Assembly: GCA_965246905.1 (NCBI GenBank)
Contig: CBDFFZ010000003.1
Location: 248,001 to 312,000, forward strand
Direction of reading: 5' to 3'
DNA: 64,000 bases
Origin: UBA1952 sp965246905
GTDB lineage: Bacteria; Bacteroidota; Bacteroidia; Chitinophagales; Chitinophagaceae
Below the pieces are notes generated by a model. The model saw only the letters and a list, made by a program, of their open reading frames with translations, was not told where the DNA came from and did no database searches. Shown here piece by piece: positions 9,095 through 17,324 of this stretch. Within the stretch, counting starts at the first letter, position 1, and every line of letters begins with the position of its first letter. The position numbers were made by a program, and so were the translations under genes.

Positions 9095-10171
9095 TTACCG
9101 CACCTGCCGGCGATAGAGAAAAACGGCCAGCGCACCAAAAATAATGTTAGGTATCCAGACGGCCAGAGTGGGGTTGAGCCCGGCCTTCGTGGAAAAAGTG
9201 GTGGAAAGCTGAAGTGCCATGATGTAGAGCGCAGAGATGGCAATGCCTATGGCAAGATGCAGCCCGCTGCCGCCGCGGATCTTGCGGCTGGCAATGCATA
9301 CGCCGATCATAGACAGGATAAAGCCTGCGAAGGGCTGTGCTGTGCGCCGCTCTTTCTCTACGAAATAAAAGTTGAGGTTTTCATTGCCATGCAATCTTTG
9401 CCGCTCGATGTATTGATTGAGCTCCGTAGTGGTAAGCGCCTCTTTCACATCATCATCCTGCCGAAGGTCTTTTGGTGTAAAGGGATATTTTGCCACCATT
9501 TCCGGCGCGTGCGTCAACGATTCATGAATATCATTATTCTTACGGATGCTCACATTCTGCAGGTGCCATTCCTTTTTAGTTGAATCATAGGACACGGATT
9601 CTGCCATCACCTTTTCGGTGAGCTCGGTGCCTTTTACGCGCTCTGCCGTAAAGCGCATGCCGGTATTGGACGGGTAATCGTACGACTGCATATAGATGAG
9701 CAGGGTAGGCGATAGCTGGATGTGCACATTACGGTCGGCTGCATTGCGGGCCTCGTGCACGTAGCGGTCTTCAAAGCGAAGCCGTTGCTTATTGGCCATT
9801 GGTACAATGATATGGTTGGCCAGCAGCGCCAGCAGGCCCAGCAAAGTAGCGCCGATCACATAAGGCCGCATCAGCCGCTGAAACGACATGCCGGTAGCCA
9901 GCATGGCGATGATCTCGCTTTTATAGGCCAGCTTTGAGGTAAAGAAAATACAGGCAATGAATATGAACAGCGGATAAAGAAGGGCAGATATATGCGGGAT
10001 GAAATTCTTGAAATAATTCATGATGGCCCAGAAAGGCGCATGGTTCTTGATAAAATCGTCCGACTTCTCGCTGAAATCGATAACGCAGGAAACCACCGCC
10101 AGCAGCAGGATCGTAAAGAAGAACGTGCCTATGAACCGTGAGATAATATACCAGTCGAGCTTTTTGATCAT
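9095..10171 (-). CDS. LptF/LptG family lipopolysaccharide export permease
   Basis: The 358-aa product has three N-terminal transmembrane helices (~10-32, 55-80, 95-118), a periplasmic beta-jellyroll region (~135-265) and three C-terminal helices, the LptFG plan. Sequence marks include KSEIIAMLATGMSFQRLMRP in the coupling-helix region. LptFG with LptB2 extracts LPS from the inner membrane and passes it to LptC. Only one permease gene is present here, so its partner must be elsewhere. The start codon overlaps the stop of tgt by one base (TAATG), implying translational coupling. Confidence 0.88.
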   Translation of the reverse strand: MIKKLDWYIISRFIGTFFFTILLLAVVSCVIDFSEKSDDFIKNHAPFWAIMNYFKNFIPHISALLYPLFIFIACIFFTSKLAYKSEIIAMLATGMSFQRLMRPYVIGATLLGLLALLANHIIVPMANKQRLRFEDRYVHEARNAADRNVHIQLSPTLLIYMQSYDYPSNTGMRFTAERVKGTELTEKVMAESVSYDSTKKEWHLQNVSIRKNNDIHESLTHAPEMVAKYPFTPKDLRQDDDVKEALTTTELNQYIERQRLHGNENLNFYFVEKERRTAQPFAGFILSMIGVCIASRKIRGGSGLHLAIGIAISALYIMALQLSTTFSTKAGLNPTLAVWIPNIIFGALAVFLYRRQVR

Positions 10172-11301
10172 TACAGTCGTTGCTTCAGTTGTGGGATCAT
10201 GGCCGACTTCCAGCCATTAAAATCGCCTGCCAGAATATGCGCCCGAGCTTCTTTTACAAGATGCAGGTAAAAAGCAAGGTTTTGAATGCTGGCAATCTCC
10301 AGCCCTAGAAATTCGCCGGCAACAAACAGGTGCCGCAGGTAAGCCTTACTGTAAAAGTTGGAAGTAGGGCATTCAATACCGTCATCGATCACCGAGAAAT
10401 CAGTTGCCCACTTTTTATTGCGGATATTGATCACGCCGTGCGAAGTGAAGAGCATTCCGTTGCGGCCATTGCGCGTTGGCATTACGCAGTCAAACATATC
10501 CACGCCGAGGGAAATATTCTCTAAGATATTCCACGGAGTGCCTACGCCCATGAGGTAGCGCGGTTTTTCTATCGGGAGGTTTTCGCAGCAAAGTGCCGCC
10601 AGCTCATACATCGTTTCTTCTGGCTCGCCAACCGATAAGCCGCCGATCGCATTTCCATCACATTCCATTGAAGCAGCAAATGCGCAGGAATCTTTTCTCA
10701 GATCCGGGAATGTGCTGCCCTGTACTATGGGGAACAGCGTTTGCTCATAGCCATATTTCGGGCTTGTTTCGCTCATGCGCTGCCTACATCTTGCAAGCCA
10801 GCGGTGCGTAAGGTCCATGCTTTTCTTTGCATAGGTATAATCGCTCGGGTAGGGAGGGCATTCATCAAAGGCCATGATTATATCCGCTCCGATGCTGCGC
10901 TGCAGGTCTATTACTTTTTCTGGTGTAAAAAGGTGCCTTGAGCCATCTATATGCGATTGAAACAAGGCGCCGTCTTCACTCAGCTTCCTGTTTGCCGCCA
11001 GGCTGAATACCTGGTAGCCGCCGCTATCGGTGAGTATCGGGCGATCCCAGCCGTTGAATTTGTGGAGCCCGCCGGCCTGCTCTAAAATATCGATTCCCGG
11101 GCGGAGGTATAAATGGTAGGTATTGCCGAGGATGATCTGCGCCTGCACTTCCTCTTTTAGTTGCTGCTGCGAAACAGCTTTCACGCTGCCTACGGTACCG
11201 ACGGGCATAAAGATGGGCGTATCGATAGGCCCGTGCGCCGTGGTGATGCGGCCTGCGCGGGCGGAAGAGTGCTCGTCCGTTTTTAATAATTCAAAATCCA
11301 T
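10171..11301 (-). CDS. tgt: tRNA-guanine(34) transglycosylase
   Basis: The 376-aa enzyme exchanges guanine 34 of GUN-anticodon tRNAs for the queuine precursor. Key parts are DSGGYQVFSL (D92), GADIIMAFDECPPYP (139-153), GGLSVGEP (220-227) and GVDMFDCVMPTRNGRNG, with the presumed nucleophile D268. The C-terminal zinc site is degenerate. Where the family usually has CxCxxC and a later HN pair, this protein has I309, C311, S314 and Q340, so three of four ligands are missing. The rest of the domain (FYSKAYLRHLF) is intact. It is the first gene of a pair with the LptG-type permease. Confidence 0.93.
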   Translation of the reverse strand: MDFELLKTDEHSSARAGRITTAHGPIDTPIFMPVGTVGSVKAVSQQQLKEEVQAQIILGNTYHLYLRPGIDILEQAGGLHKFNGWDRPILTDSGGYQVFSLAANRKLSEDGALFQSHIDGSRHLFTPEKVIDLQRSIGADIIMAFDECPPYPSDYTYAKKSMDLTHRWLARCRQRMSETSPKYGYEQTLFPIVQGSTFPDLRKDSCAFAASMECDGNAIGGLSVGEPEETMYELAALCCENLPIEKPRYLMGVGTPWNILENISLGVDMFDCVMPTRNGRNGMLFTSHGVINIRNKKWATDFSVIDDGIECPTSNFYSKAYLRHLFVAGEFLGLEIASIQNLAFYLHLVKEARAHILAGDFNGWKSAMIPQLKQRL

Positions 11302-11367
11302 GCTGCGCCGTTATATACCGGCCTTCTTATTTGCTGCAAAGGAAAGCAGATTTAGTTATTTTGGCGC

Positions 11368-12537
11368 ATGATTGCGAATGTGCCGGCTGTTATTGTTATT
11401 GTAAGTTCGATCGTGCAGCTTGGCTATTGCTTTTATTTTTTCTTCCGGCTTTATGGCAAAAAAGCAGATGCCGTTCAGGAGATGATTAGCAGGGATAAGC
11501 AAACTGAACGGTATCCTGAAATAGATGTTTCCGTAATTGTCTGTGCCCGCAATGAAGCAATAAATCTTACCGGAAATCTGCCGCTTGTACTTAATCAGCG
11601 TTACCACAATGCTACCGGCAAGCGGTGTTTTGAGGTAATTGTTGTGAATGATGGATCGATTGATGATACTGCAATCGTACTGGGAGAGATGGCAAAGCGG
11701 AATGCCCATTTAAAGATCGTTACCATAAATGCGGATGATGAACGAACACTGCCGGGTAAAAAATTTGCATTGAGCAAAGGCGTTGCTGTTGCCGCGCATG
11801 ATCACGTGGTAATGCTCGATGCCGATTGCGCGCCTGCATCGGCTGCATGGCTCTTATGGATGGCGCAGCCCTTAACCAGGCAAAAAAGCATTGTGGCAGG
11901 CTATGGCGGCTACACCACTGCTCACGGCCTGCTGAATCTATTCATACGCGCCGAAACAGTGCATACCTTTCTCCAGTATCATACATACAATCTTGCGGGC
12001 TTGCCCTATATGGCTGTTGGCCGCAATCTTGCCTGCAAAAAGGAGCTGCTTGAATACGCGCAATCGCAACCCGTATGGCAGGCAACCGCTTCCGGCGATG
12101 ATGACTTATTAATAAACCTCACGGCGACGGCAGATAATATGATAGTGAATACAGGCCCCTTATCATTTACCTATTCCGAGGCTAAGCATAACTGGAAGGA
12201 CTGGATGCAGCAGAAGCAGCGGCATTTTTCTACGGGTAAGCTGTATAAAAAGCGCATTCAGGCTTTGCTGTCGTTTTATGCATTCAGCCATGCGGGTTGT
12301 TGGTGCGGGTTGATAATTACTGCGCTATTCTGGCATGGCCTTGCGCTGCAAAAATGGGCAGTCTTTTTCTTTTTGCTCAGGAGTCTTGTTTTATGGATGC
12401 AATTAGGTGCAGCTGCTTATACAACCAATGAGCGCAGGCTTGGTTTTTTCTGGCCGTTTTTCGATATAGGCTGGCTTTTCTATAATACTATCTTCGCACC
12501 CTTCATCTTCTGGAAAAACAAGCAACAGTGGAAGTAA
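11368..12537 (+). CDS. Family 2 glycosyltransferase, membrane-bound
   Basis: The 389-aa product starts with a transmembrane helix, followed by a GT-A catalytic domain: VSVIVCARNEA, VVNDGSIDDT, a DxD-type site in MLDADCAPAS, then GDDDLL as the base motif and QQKQRHFSTG, a variant of the QxxRW motif. Two or three C-terminal helices follow. It should transfer a sugar from a nucleotide donor to a membrane or extracellular acceptor; substrate unknown. Its end overlaps rsmG by 10 bp. A TATTTTGG box ends 3 nt before the ATG, consistent with a leaderless message. Confidence 0.87.
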   Translation: MIANVPAVIVIVSSIVQLGYCFYFFFRLYGKKADAVQEMISRDKQTERYPEIDVSVIVCARNEAINLTGNLPLVLNQRYHNATGKRCFEVIVVNDGSIDDTAIVLGEMAKRNAHLKIVTINADDERTLPGKKFALSKGVAVAAHDHVVMLDADCAPASAAWLLWMAQPLTRQKSIVAGYGGYTTAHGLLNLFIRAETVHTFLQYHTYNLAGLPYMAVGRNLACKKELLEYAQSQPVWQATASGDDDLLINLTATADNMIVNTGPLSFTYSEAKHNWKDWMQQKQRHFSTGKLYKKRIQALLSFYAFSHAGCWCGLIITALFWHGLALQKWAVFFFLLRSLVLWMQLGAAAYTTNERRLGFFWPFFDIGWLFYNTIFAPFIFWKNKQQWK

Positions 12538-13154
12538 TCACTAAATATTTTGCAGATTTTACCGCGCAGCAGCAGGATCAATTCGCTGCATTGGCGCCGC
12601 TATACAAAGAGTGGAATGAAAAGATCAACGTCATCTCCCGCAAGGATATCGATGCGCTCTATGAAAAGCATGTGCTGCACTCGCTCGCAATAGCCGCAGT
12701 CTGCAATTTTAATGATGGCGCACAGGTGATCGATGTAGGGACCGGTGGCGGCTTTCCGGGCATTCCGCTTGCAATCTATTTTCCACAAGTGGAGTTTCTA
12801 TTGGTGGATAGCATTGGCAAGAAGATCAAGGTGGTGCAGGAAGTTGCGGCAGGCATCGGACTTAAAAATGTAACTGCCATTCACAGCAGGGTAGAGGATA
12901 TTAAGAACCGTAAGTTTGATTATGCAGTATCGCGTGCGGTAGCGCCTTTGGGAGAGCTGTGGCGCTGGGTAAAGCCTGTGCTGCGCGTAGGCCGTACAAG
13001 TGAGGAATACGGCAATGGCCTTATTTGTTTGAAGGGCGGAGACCTTATTCAGGAGTTTTCCGAGAGTGGGGTAAAGCCAAGAGTATTGGAGATATCACAA
13101 CTTTTTGAGGAAGACTTTTTTAAGGAGAAAATGGTGGTTTTTGTGCCGCGATGA
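12528..13154 (+). CDS. rsmG: 16S rRNA (guanine(527)-N7)-methyltransferase
   Basis: The 208-aa protein has the RsmG/GidB layout: NEKINVISRKD and LYEKHVLHSLAIA at the N-terminus, then the SAM-binding loop VIDVGTGGGFPGIPLAI (~68-85) and SRAVAPLGELWRW. It methylates G527 of 16S rRNA. Its start lies within the last codons of the glycosyltransferase gene, indicating coupling, although the two have no obvious functional link. Confidence 0.93.
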   Translation: MEVITKYFADFTAQQQDQFAALAPLYKEWNEKINVISRKDIDALYEKHVLHSLAIAAVCNFNDGAQVIDVGTGGGFPGIPLAIYFPQVEFLLVDSIGKKIKVVQEVAAGIGLKNVTAIHSRVEDIKNRKFDYAVSRAVAPLGELWRWVKPVLRVGRTSEEYGNGLICLKGGDLIQEFSESGVKPRVLEISQLFEEDFFKEKMVVFVPR

Positions 13155-13163
13155 AGCCCTTTT

Positions 13164-15062
13164 CTATTGCGCTATAAAAATCGGTATCCGTACAATATGC
13201 CGCAGCGAATTGATCGTCTCGCCGAATAGCCAGTCGTTTAATCCCCGGTGGCCGTGACTGCCTACGATCAGTAGATCTGCGCCATGCTCGCCCACAATGC
13301 GGGCAATTTCTTTAGCACGGAAGCGGAAGCCAAGCTCGGTAGCTGTTTCAAAATTCCGCTCTTCAAAGAGCGCTGCATATTCTTGCAACTGCGCACGGTC
13401 CCTGATCGTTTCATAATCCTCTGTTTCTGCGCCACGCACCTTTGCCGAGGCGCTTTCCACAATATGGATCAATACGATCTTTGCTCCTTCGCCCGCTAAC
13501 TGTAAGGCATAACGCATAGCAAGCTGGTCTTTTGCAGAATAGTCCAGCGCAATAGCAATGGTTTTAAAAGCCGCAGGAGGCGTAAGATGTTGCGCATGGA
13601 GCGTTGCTTTATGTATCGTAATGCTTACCGGCGCTTTGCGTATCATTAGCGGGTACAGGATCGTGATCAGCAGCAGCGCGATGACTCCCAGAGCGCCGGC
13701 AATTATCAGCAACTTCCCGAAAACATTTACATGATCCATGCCTTCTGCGGCCTTTTCATAAACGAGCTTCAGGTTAAGGACGGTAATAACGCCAGCCACG
13801 AGCCAGGCCGAGATACGGGTTTTTATACCGATGGTAAAGACACCCATCTTAGCTTTATCGCTCACAAAATGTATGAGCGGTATTACTGCAAAAGCAAGCT
13901 GCATGCTCAGCAAAACCTGGCTGAAGATAAGCATGTCATCCACCGCGGCTTCACCGGCTATCCAGATTACTAAAACCGCCGGTACAATAGCGAGCAGCCT
14001 TGTAAGCAGCCGCCGCATCCAGGGATTGATGCGCAGCTGGAGGTAGCCTTCCATAATGATCTGACCGGCAAGCGTACCGGTGATCGTAGAGCTTTGCCCG
14101 GCAGCAATCAATGCAATGGCAAACAGGTGCGATGCCCATTTTTTATTCAATAATCCATTCAGCAATTGGTGTGCATCTTTAAGCCCTACAATATCATGAT
14201 GGCCACTTTTGTAGAACACGGCTGCGGCAAGGATCAGGATAGCGGCATTTACAAATAGGGCAAGGTTCAGGGCAATAGCGCTGTCGATGGTATTGAATTT
14301 GATCGCTTTCCGGATGGAGCCTTCATCGCGCTTTACCTTGCGGGTTTGCACCAGCGCAGAATGCAGGTACAGGTTATGCGGCATTACCGTTGCGCCGATG
14401 ATACCGATGGCAATGTACAGCGCAGTAGAGCTGTTCTTAGAGGGGAAAGGGTTTTCCGGCAGGCTTGGTATTAATCCGCTAAGGATACCACCAAAATCCG
14501 GCTTCGCATAGATCATCTCGATAAGAAAGCAGACCCCGATAATGCCTACAAGTGTGATGATGAAAGCCTCGAGCTTACGCATACCTAACTGCTGTAAGTA
14601 AAGCAGCAAAATTGTATCCAGCATGGTGATGCCTACACCCCACAGAATGGGAATGCCAATTAGAAGATTCAGTCCGATAGCCATACCCAGCACTTCGGCA
14701 AGATCGCAGGCCGCAATGGCAAGCTCTGCAAGAATGTAAAGAATGAAGTTGATAGCCTTAGGGTAGGTTTCGCGGTTGCACTGCGCAAGGTCGCGGCCCT
14801 GAACGATGCCGAGGCGTGCGCTCAGGCTTTGCAACAGCAGAGCCATAATGTTGCTCATCACCAGCACCCAGATGAGTGTGTAGCCGAATTGTGCACCGCC
14901 TTGCAGGTCAGTAGCCCAGTTTCCGGGGTCCATATAACCTACGCTTATAAGGTACGCAGGCCCAAAGAAAGCCGCTATGCGCCGCCACGGGCTGCGGCCT
15001 TTTGCGGGGTCCACAGATTCGTGCACATTGCCGAGCGAGCGGGTAGAAATGAGTTTGCTCAT
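13164..15062 (-). CDS. mntH: Nramp divalent metal transporter fused to a universal stress (UspA) domain
   Basis: The protein is 632 aa against ~420 for a plain Nramp carrier. Residues ~30-480 form the multi-helix transporter, with the metal-site motifs DPGNW (45-49) in TM1 and ATVMPHN (224-230) in TM6; the Met favours Mn2+/Fe2+. Residues ~488-632 are a cytoplasmic UspA domain ending in VGSHGHRGLNDWLFG, the GxxG-x9-G nucleotide-binding pattern. The fusion suggests that nucleotide binding adjusts uptake, which is inference. The gene is transcribed divergently from the BlaI-type repressor, and palindromic operators lie between them. Confidence 0.9.
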   Translation of the reverse strand: MSKLISTRSLGNVHESVDPAKGRSPWRRIAAFFGPAYLISVGYMDPGNWATDLQGGAQFGYTLIWVLVMSNIMALLLQSLSARLGIVQGRDLAQCNRETYPKAINFILYILAELAIAACDLAEVLGMAIGLNLLIGIPILWGVGITMLDTILLLYLQQLGMRKLEAFIITLVGIIGVCFLIEMIYAKPDFGGILSGLIPSLPENPFPSKNSSTALYIAIGIIGATVMPHNLYLHSALVQTRKVKRDEGSIRKAIKFNTIDSAIALNLALFVNAAILILAAAVFYKSGHHDIVGLKDAHQLLNGLLNKKWASHLFAIALIAAGQSSTITGTLAGQIIMEGYLQLRINPWMRRLLTRLLAIVPAVLVIWIAGEAAVDDMLIFSQVLLSMQLAFAVIPLIHFVSDKAKMGVFTIGIKTRISAWLVAGVITVLNLKLVYEKAAEGMDHVNVFGKLLIIAGALGVIALLLITILYPLMIRKAPVSITIHKATLHAQHLTPPAAFKTIAIALDYSAKDQLAMRYALQLAGEGAKIVLIHIVESASAKVRGAETEDYETIRDRAQLQEYAALFEERNFETATELGFRFRAKEIARIVGEHGADLLIVGSHGHRGLNDWLFGETINSLRHIVRIPIFIAQ

Positions 15063-15070
15063 TAGTTAGG

Positions 15071-15102
15071 CAAATCTAATCTTAAAAAGTTGGCGCCACA
15101 AA
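15071..15102 (-). promoter_or_regulatory. Promoter of the Nramp-Usp gene
   Basis: On the minus strand a TTTG (15099-15102) is followed after 20 nt by TAGATTTG (15071-15078), matching the Bacteroidota TTTG / TAnnTTTG promoter. It points at the start codon 8 nt further on. An inverted ATTAG/CTAAT pair (15061-15080) covers the -7 box and start codon. Confidence 0.6.
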
Positions 15103-15113
15103 CAGTAGGATTA

Positions 15114-15140
15114 TAACTAAATAGTTAGTAGATTTACTAA
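15114..15140. promoter_or_regulatory. Two overlapping palindromic operators, probably for the BlaI-type repressor
   Basis: TAACTA-AA-TAGTTA (15114-15127) and TTAGTA-GATT-TACTAA (15125-15140) are perfect inverted repeats that share three bases. The second resembles BlaI/MecI operators (TACTA/TAGTA arms) and covers TAGATTTA (15129-15136), a near-match to the -7 box of the blaI-like gene starting at 15152. The first sits just upstream of the divergent mntH promoter. Autorepression with possible co-control of mntH is inferred. Confidence 0.6.
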
Positions 15141-15151
15141 AATCATAGTAG

Positions 15152-15535
15152 ATGCCGCATTCAAAAAAGGAATTCAAGCCGCTCACCAAAGCCGAGGAAG
15201 CCATTATGCAGGCCCTCTGGCAACATGAGGCAGCTTTTATAAAAGACATTATCGCCACGATGCCTGCACCACAGCCGCACTATAATACGGTGAGCACGCT
15301 GCTAAAGATCCTGGCGGAAAAAGGTTTTGTAAAGAGCGAGCTACTGGGCAATGCACATCGTTACAGCGCGATGGTAAGCAAGGAAGATTACAGTCGGCGT
15401 TCGGTGCAGCAGATCGTGAAAGGTTATTTCAATAATTCATTCAAGGATATGATCTCCTTTTTTGCGGGAGATAAAGAACTGGATATTGCGGAGCTGGAGG
15501 AAATTTTGAAAACCCTGAAAAAAACTAAAAAATAA
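15152..15535 (+). CDS. BlaI/MecI/CopY family transcriptional repressor
   Basis: The 127-aa protein has an N-terminal winged helix (LTKAEEAIMQALWQHE, then PAPQPHYNTVSTLLKILAEK with the recognition helix and KGFVKSE wing) and a C-terminal dimerisation region. In this family, signal-induced proteolysis by an M56 membrane peptidase usually relieves repression, and such a gene follows 5 bp downstream. No beta-lactamase gene is near, so the stimulus is unknown. Palindromic operators lie directly upstream. Confidence 0.9.
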   Translation: MPHSKKEFKPLTKAEEAIMQALWQHEAAFIKDIIATMPAPQPHYNTVSTLLKILAEKGFVKSELLGNAHRYSAMVSKEDYSRRSVQQIVKGYFNNSFKDMISFFAGDKELDIAELEEILKTLKKTKK

Positions 15536-15540
15536 ACTTT

Positions 15541-16749
15541 ATGAGCCTTGCTGCTTACCTGATTCAGTCGGTTGCTTACTCAGCTCTTTTCGCTGCCATT
15601 TTCCGTCTGCTCCTTTCTACATTACCGGCACACAGGTTTAACAGGGGCTATTTGCTGGCGGCATTAGTATTACCTGCTGTGCTCCCATTTATCAAACTGC
15701 CCGTTCCTGTTTTGGCCGGCGCAATGCCATCGCTGCAACTATTTTCATTAAAAGAAATAAGCGTTAGCGGAAAGATGCAGGCTACCGGGGTTTCATCTTT
15801 GCCCGGACTGGGTACCGCCCTTGTGGCCGGTTATGTTTTTATAGCTGCTCTTTTGCTTTCTATCACTGGGTACAGGCACCTACAGCTTACGCTTATGTTG
15901 CGCTGGGCGCCTCGCTTTAAACACAGGGGTACAGCAATAAAAGTGATAAGCGGTTTTGGGCCGGGCAGCTACAACGGGCAGATATTCTTCCCTAACGCTG
16001 CGGCAGATGATCGTATGCTCTTGCATGAGCAGGCCCATATCAGTCAGCGCCACCACTACGATCTTGTGCTTATACAGCTTGTCAAGGCCTGCTTCTGGGC
16101 GAATCCATTCAACTGGTACCTGGCAGGGCAACTAAAGCTCGTACATGAATATGAGGCTGATGCCCTGGCGGCAGATGGCTCAGTACACGCTTATGCTGAG
16201 GCTTTATTGTCGCAGGTTTTAGGGGTTAAACAATTTTCCATTGCTCATGCTTTCTTTCATCATCCAATAAAAAACAGAATCGTTATGCTACACAAAAAAC
16301 AACTGGCAAGAACCGGAACCAGCTTTATCAAAGTCTTGGCTATGGCCACTCTGCTGCTGGCATCTGCTACGGGCATTATTGCGCAAACGCACAAAAATGT
16401 AAAGCGTCATCCTGCACAAAAAAAGGCCGCCGGCGAGAAGGTTTATCACCAGGTGAAAGATATGCCGGCATTCAAAGGAGACGTAAACAACTGGCTCATC
16501 AGCCATCTGCAATATCCGGATGCCGCGCGCGAGGCAGGATCAGAAGGCCGTGTTATTGTCGGGTTTATCGTTGCCAAAGATGGGGCGATCACGCAACTAA
16601 AAACAGTAAAGTCATCCAATGTGCCGGCACTTGACAGGGAAGCCTTAAAGGTGATACGCGAAATGCCGAACTGGACTCCGGGGAAATATCATGGACGCCC
16701 GGTTGCGGTGTATTTCAATCTGCCTATTACCTTTAAGCTTGAGGGGTAA
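15541..16749 (+). CDS. M56 (BlaR1-like) membrane metallopeptidase with C-terminal TonB domain
   Basis: The 402-aa product has transmembrane helices near residues 10-25, 38-60 and 95-115, a cytoplasmic peptidase loop with the zinc motif HEQAH (162-166) and the third-ligand region VHEYEADALAA, and a fourth helix near 265-285. A TonB C-terminal domain (~305-402) replaces the penicillin-sensor domain of BlaR1. The M56 part likely cleaves or signals to the BlaI-type repressor upstream. The periplasmic TonB domain may sense or energise an outer-membrane receptor, which is inference. Confidence 0.88.
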   Translation: MSLAAYLIQSVAYSALFAAIFRLLLSTLPAHRFNRGYLLAALVLPAVLPFIKLPVPVLAGAMPSLQLFSLKEISVSGKMQATGVSSLPGLGTALVAGYVFIAALLLSITGYRHLQLTLMLRWAPRFKHRGTAIKVISGFGPGSYNGQIFFPNAAADDRMLLHEQAHISQRHHYDLVLIQLVKACFWANPFNWYLAGQLKLVHEYEADALAADGSVHAYAEALLSQVLGVKQFSIAHAFFHHPIKNRIVMLHKKQLARTGTSFIKVLAMATLLLASATGIIAQTHKNVKRHPAQKKAAGEKVYHQVKDMPAFKGDVNNWLISHLQYPDAAREAGSEGRVIVGFIVAKDGAITQLKTVKSSNVPALDREALKVIREMPNWTPGKYHGRPVAVYFNLPITFKLEG

Positions 16750-16782
16750 ACGGTAAATTTATCTTTGAAAACGAAGACAGCA

Positions 16783-17214
16783 ATGAATTTGAATCTTTCA
16801 TGCAATCGTAAAGCGACATTTCTTCTAATGGCGTTATTGATTGCCTGCTATGGCATAGCTGCCCAAAAGATGTCATCAAAGCATACGTTGGATAAATCTG
16901 CAAATATCGTGCAGCCATTTAAGTATGTTGAGCAGATGCCGGAATTTAACGGGGATATCAATAGCTGGATCCACGCACATCTGATTTTTCCAGAGGATGT
17001 TAAAGATTTTGGAGGCCGTATTGTAGTTGAATTTACGATTATGGAAGATGGAAAAGTTGCTGATGCAACTATTTTACGCTCTTCGAATGTTCCTGCTAGT
17101 GATGCAGAGGCTTTACGACTTGTGTATGCAATGCCTTTTTGGAAGCCTGGTAGAAATAATGGCATGCCAGTAAAAGTGCGTTTGGCATTGCCGATAACCG
17201 TATGCCTGCAATAG
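16783..17214 (+). CDS. Secreted/anchored TonB C-terminal domain protein
   Basis: The protein is about 143 aa from the ATG at 16783; a TTG six codons upstream is in frame but unlikely. It starts with a signal or anchor (FLLMALLIACYGIAAQ) followed by a single TonB C-terminal domain. That domain closely parallels the C-terminus of the preceding M56 protein (MPEFNGDINSWIHAHL versus MPAFKGDVNNWLISHL; SSNVPA shared; LPIT near the end), so it looks like a tandem duplication of the domain. Only 33 bp separate the genes. Its role, perhaps a soluble partner of the M56 sensor, is not established. Confidence 0.75.
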   Translation: MNLNLSCNRKATFLLMALLIACYGIAAQKMSSKHTLDKSANIVQPFKYVEQMPEFNGDINSWIHAHLIFPEDVKDFGGRIVVEFTIMEDGKVADATILRSSNVPASDAEALRLVYAMPFWKPGRNNGMPVKVRLALPITVCLQ

Positions 17215-17324
17215 CTATATTAGCTTGTACTGAATAATCCTAATTAGCTTTCTTTTTTAACCCTTTATCCGGGTGATTTATGAAACAGGATACTGTTCGT
17301 ATCTTGATGCCCTATTTCGCACTG

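Noticed and set aside
15152..17214. Beta-lactam resistance locus
   Set aside because: The BlaI and M56 genes are present, but the sensor domain is TonB-like and no beta-lactamase or PBP2a gene is nearby.
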